A DNA stretch of 64,000 nucleotides from assembly GCA_000349905.1 (NCBI GenBank), contig KB722736.1, forward strand, positions 2,183,428 to 2,247,427, in the 5' to 3' direction. Below the pieces are notes generated by a model that had not been told where the DNA came from, ran no database searches, and saw only the letters and a list, made by a program, of their open reading frames with translations. Origin of the DNA: Volvariella volvacea V23 (lineage: Eukaryota; Basidiomycota; Agaricomycetes; Agaricales; Pluteaceae). Below are positions 60,468-64,000 of the stretch, one piece after another; position 1 is the first letter of the stretch, and every line of letters starts with the position of its first letter. A program made the position numbers and the translations under genes.

Positions 60468-61715
60468 ATGAACATCACTAATCCCACCCAACTGGTCGAC
60501 GAGTGAGCATTACTTCCTCGGAACTGGAGCCAGCGTCCATGATGCTTTGATACTCTTCCTCACTCAAGGTTTAAGAAATCAGGCGAATTTGACCGTCTGC
60601 GACGCGAGTTGCTCGCCGAGTTCCAAAGAAGCGTGAGCATCACACTCGCCCCCGCGTGCAGACACCCATCCACAGCTTTGATCTCCAGGAGGCCTTTGAG
60701 TCGTTCGATTCCCGCGTGAAAGACATTGCAAGAAATCGTCTCAATGCCGATCCACGCCTCCGGAATATGATGCCGGAGTCCATCCATCGGGAGCTCATGC
60801 AGGAACTCGACAGGTCAGTGACCCATATACCCGCCGACAACTCCCTGTCCCACCCTTCACACTCTCCCCCGGTAAGATCACCCCTTCCTACCGGATTTTT
60901 GACTAACGTCTTCGCCTGGATTCTCCATTCTCATGCATTCATACGTATGAAGATATCCGCTCGTCGAACGCACAGTATCAGATGTCCGGATACTCTCGGA
61001 CCCTGGATTCTCTGGCAGCATCCGCAATAACCTTGAAAGGATGTTGAAGGGAGAAAAACCCGAAGTCGTCCCCATTTCTACATTCATACAGGGTATGTCA
61101 TTGGGTGTCTATGCTCAAGATTTTTCCTACCCTATCTTACAATCTGTGTGCCAAGAGACCGCACAACATACAGAAGAAACGTCGAAGACGGATGAAAAAG
61201 AAAAGGCAGAGCATGAGCCTTTATCGGGCACCAGAGCCGCAGGTCCAAACCAAACACCATCCGCTTCGTCCTCTCCCCCATCGTCCCCGGCCCAAGCCAA
61301 TGCCCCGTTGTTAGCAGACCTTGATAAGAAACGGGAAAGCGCAAAACACCGTGAAGACACCGAGCAACAGCAAGAACAGCCACGAGCCGAAGGGGAAGGG
61401 AATCACCATGGAGAAGTTAATGTTTCACCTTCTCCCTCTGCCCACCCCGTTACCCACGACAACAACCAAGGTAATACCACCTCGGGTGATGCGAACGAGA
61501 ACTCTGGTGATGGAATTCATGGTAATGGGAAGGAAGCCATCAACGGCGGTATGCCCTCACCCCCTCTTCCAGGAGAAAGGGCATCAGACGGATTAGGGGG
61601 AAACGAAGGAGGAGAGGAAGAAATGGTTGTTGCCACCAGCAGTGAGCCTGACCATGAAGGTAACGATATCGATATGCAGGATGATGTGCAAACTGAACCT
61701 AGTAATCGCTCATGA
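60468..61715 (+). CDS. SHG1: BOD1/SHG1-domain protein, likely COMPASS subunit
   Basis: Shg1 is a small subunit of the Set1/COMPASS histone H3K4 methyltransferase. Exon 1 (ATG at 60468) is MNITNPTQLVDE. After an intron comes RFKKSGEFDRLRRELLAEFQ with RS, then EAFESFDSRVKDIARNRLNA, RLRNMMPESIHRELMQELDR, YPLVERTVSDVRIL and SDPGFSGSIRNNLERMLKGE. This covers the full BOD1/SHG1 domain (about 105 residues). The remainder is a low-complexity Glu/Pro/Ser/Asn-rich tail rich in NG and EG pairs, ending QDDVQTEPSNRS at 61715. About five introns are needed, including those at about 60636-60688, 60815-60944 and 61093-61160. The domain is clear; membership of COMPASS is inferred from the family. Confidence 0.88.
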
Positions 61716-62265
61716 TATCTACGACTAATCTTGGCTATAGACAACCTTCGCTGTAATTGTACATAACACGGCCTTTCATTTACACGTTTGAACAGCTGCA
61801 AATACATATTTATTTATTGGATATTTCTGAGTACGATTCACCCACATACCCTACTACAAACACATTATACGAACAGAAGCCGAACAAGAAGACAAGATAC
61901 AGGGGACATGTGAGAATATCAATAGGATACAGGGAACGGTCGAATAACTAAAGCAGAAAGTGTGTATATATACGAAAGCAAAAGTTCAAAACAATCCATG
62001 GACAATGCAACGAGATAGTAATCGAAACGGAAGGAATGAAGAGAGTAGTAGACTTTAGGATACACTAAATTTCATTTTGATTTCACGAAGTAAAGGTGGG
62101 ACAAAGGGATCGAGTGACCCAACCAGCGAGGTAGCGCAGGACTGGTAGGGTGTGTATCCACTGCACACGCCCGTGTAACATCAACGGGCATCCGAAGAAA
62201 ATCAAGACATGAACCATAAATACGAAGCGCATGGTGCCAGCCAAAGGACTCGAAGGGAGGTTGGG
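61716..62265. other. Convergent 3' interval SHG1 / P450-D
   Basis: 550 bp between converging stops; AT-rich and A-rich from 61800 to 62090. No gene seen. Confidence 0.45.
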
Positions 62266-64000
62266 TCATAGTCTGAACTCTTCGTTCTGGATTAAGGATA
62301 CCGCTTTTTCCGAACGTGGCTTGATGGTGCATTGGAATGGCTTGGGATGACTACCGAACATTTCATGGTGAGGTGAGAAGCAGACAGAGGTAAATTAGAC
62401 GTACCTAATTGTTCCTGTGGTGCTGTCATGAACGGGTTCGATTACTCTGCCGTTTTCCACTCGTTTGGAAACATCGAAGACGGCTAACGACATGGCACAC
62501 GAAATCCAGACCGAAGCATCAGCTAGGTGCATCCCTAATGTGTTCGTAATGATCGTTACCAAAAGGTAAATGCCGCTGGTCAGCTATTCGCAACGTTATT
62601 GGAGCAACACCAGAAAAGGAACGGATAGAAGTGGATGATTCACCTGGGCATGTTCTACAGAGTTTCATTCATAGAACGACAAACAAAAATTCGAAAAGCA
62701 AAGCAATTAGCCGATTTTTCGTGACATGAGAATCGCAGAAAAAATTCAAACCGACCGTCTTCCGAAGCCAAATACGAATTCTCTGGGATCTGGTTCAGCT
62801 GGTCGTTCTTCTGACGCAATAAAACGGTCCGGGTCGAATACGAATGGATCACGATAAACTTTGGGATCGTGGGTCAGCTTCCTGTAGAATTGAGCATGGT
62901 ATTAGGCATCGTGTACAGGAAACGCCTCCCGCGTAGTAGATCAAGTCCGCGGCGGAAGCAAATGCTTCCAGTAAGTCAGCCGCTCACCATATGTTGGGTA
63001 TCACTAAGGACCCCTTGGGAATAAAGTACCCATCGTGGATGTCATCCTGCATCGCACGGTGCGGAATGGCTATGAGAACAGTAGAAAGTAAGGCTTCGAC
63101 TCAATATAGTGAGACAACTATCACAACTACGCACCTAGCGGGACAACAGTGTTCCAGCGGAAGACCTCCTTTACGAGAGCGCTTACATAGGGTAAGGATT
63201 CTCGATCTCCGAAACCAGGCAGCCTTTCATTACCAACAACGGCGTCTATCTCTGCCTGTGCCTTCCTCGCAACCGTGGGATACAGTGTCATCGCTAGGAA
63301 GAACGAGTAGATTGCAGAGACGGTCTGTTTTAAACCGTATTTAGGAAACGCAGAGTAAGCGTACACAAAGCACTACTTACGGTATCGGCAGCGCCTTAAA
63401 CAATAATGGGGAGGAGTAAGTCAGCACAAATCTTGAGCTTAGGCGACGGAGCAGAGGCGATGCGTAGAGGAATTGCACCCCAAGAGGATACTTACCCGAG
63501 TAAAGACTTGCCGCACTCCATTTCAGATCAAATTCTTCCTCGGAGGTAAGCTGCTTGCTTTCCAAGAGGGTCGAGGAAAACGAGATTGGTGCGGTGCCTG
63601 CGGCCTAAGGGTTGAGTGAAGGGTGCATAGTCAGAATCATGCTGGAGTCCCGGGGGCCTGGAATCACCAATTGCTGTTTAACATAGTTGTGAGGGAGTTC
63701 GACCATGTCCGCAAGTGTCGAAGCCCAGGACCTGGCCTTGCGTTGAAAGTCCGCGCCAGGGAACCATTGTGGAATGTGGCGTACTAATAATGCGCAATGA
63801 ATCGCTTGTCAGTATGTGGTACTTTGTAGAGTAAAAGGTCGCAGAAGAAGGCACAAAGTGAATACATACGGGCTGGTATGACGTCAACTAGGAATCCGCC
63901 TGGAGCAGTAGCCAGAGAGAACTGTTCTGTGGCCTTGTCGGCAAGTTCTACAAACGGATCATTGTTCTCCTTGACCTCGTATCCATATGAAATGCGGAGA
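62266..64000 (-). CDS. Cytochrome P450-D, C-terminal part (gene runs off the window)
   Basis: A P450 of a different family from copies A-C, resembling the large basidiomycete group often labelled OrdA-like. Visible from the 5' side are [53 protein letters not shown] and [15 protein letters not shown]. The I-helix motif is GAADT, joined by an intron to [20 protein letters not shown]. Then come [20 protein letters not shown] (ExxR is EVFR), [33 protein letters not shown] and [11 protein letters not shown]. The heme loop TCPG lies on an 11-nt exon (62644-62654), followed by [20 protein letters not shown] and [20 protein letters not shown]. The stop is at 62266-62268. The N-terminus, with any anchor helix, lies beyond 64000. 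Confidence 0.92.
62644..62654 (-). other. 11-nt microexon carrying the P450-D heme cysteine
   Basis: AACATGCCCAG on the minus strand is flanked by a tag acceptor and a gtgaat donor. It joins cga-split upstream sequence and gg-atg downstream to give R-T-C-P-G-M. Without it no frame supplies the heme cysteine between FGFGR and HLADAS. Confidence 0.7.

Noticed and set aside
1..64000. Transposons, CRISPR arrays, rRNA, bacterial operons
   Set aside because: No direct repeat arrays, transposase motifs, terminal repeats or rRNA-like stretches were seen; intron-rich genes show the DNA is fungal nuclear.

Overview
The window is nuclear DNA of a filamentous basidiomycete, most likely an Agaricomycete. 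Genes are split by many short introns of about 45-110 bp with GT...AG ends. Intergenic gaps are short, averaging roughly one gene per 2.5 kb. The gene content includes a NACHT-WD40 NLR-type gene, the basidiomycete DUF6741 family, an APSES/MBF factor with ankyrin repeats, and several cytochromes P450. A Cantharellales (Rhizoctonia-like) source is possible but cannot be established by reading alone. I saw no tRNA, rRNA, CRISPR array or intact transposon. Protein calls come from reading conceptual translations and splicing exons by eye. Outer coordinates are gene spans (start codon to stop codon, introns included).

Layout. 1-14.4 kb holds HBS1 (5' part), mitochondrial SSB (RIM1), a UPF0303/YBR137W-like protein, PEX12, PHO81, a half-size ABC exporter and GTP cyclohydrolase I. 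14.4-28 kb holds the long THO2 gene, a GH105-type glycosidase, a 2 kb stretch with no recognisable gene, tafazzin (TAZ1) and a small unrecognised membrane protein. 28-40 kb holds MRC1 (claspin), an NLR-like NACHT-WD40 gene broken by an in-frame stop, an NTF2-like protein and a BBE-type FAD oxidase. 40-48 kb holds a DUF6741 protein, an equilibrative nucleoside transporter, mitochondrial ribosomal protein uL24m and the MBF DNA-binding subunit. 48.8-55.5 kb holds three related P450 genes. 56-64 kb holds CDC14, uroporphyrinogen decarboxylase, a SHG1/BOD1-domain COMPASS subunit and the 3' half of a fourth, unrelated P450.

Most of the genes are housekeeping genes: translation rescue, mitochondrial DNA and ribosome, peroxisome import, phosphate sensing, folate/pterin, mRNP biogenesis, cardiolipin remodelling, replication checkpoint, G1/S transcription, mitotic exit, heme and histone methylation. 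Two stretches look accessory. One is the NLR, NTF2-like and FAD-oxidase stretch at 33-39.6 kb. The other is the P450 region (48.8-55.5 kb and 62-64 kb). No backbone synthase (PKS, NRPS or terpene synthase) lies in the window, so a complete biosynthetic cluster cannot be claimed. The best-supported oddities are the single nonsense codon just before the NLR P-loop, the shared intron inside the heme-cysteine codon of the three P450s, and an 11-nt microexon carrying the heme loop of the fourth P450.
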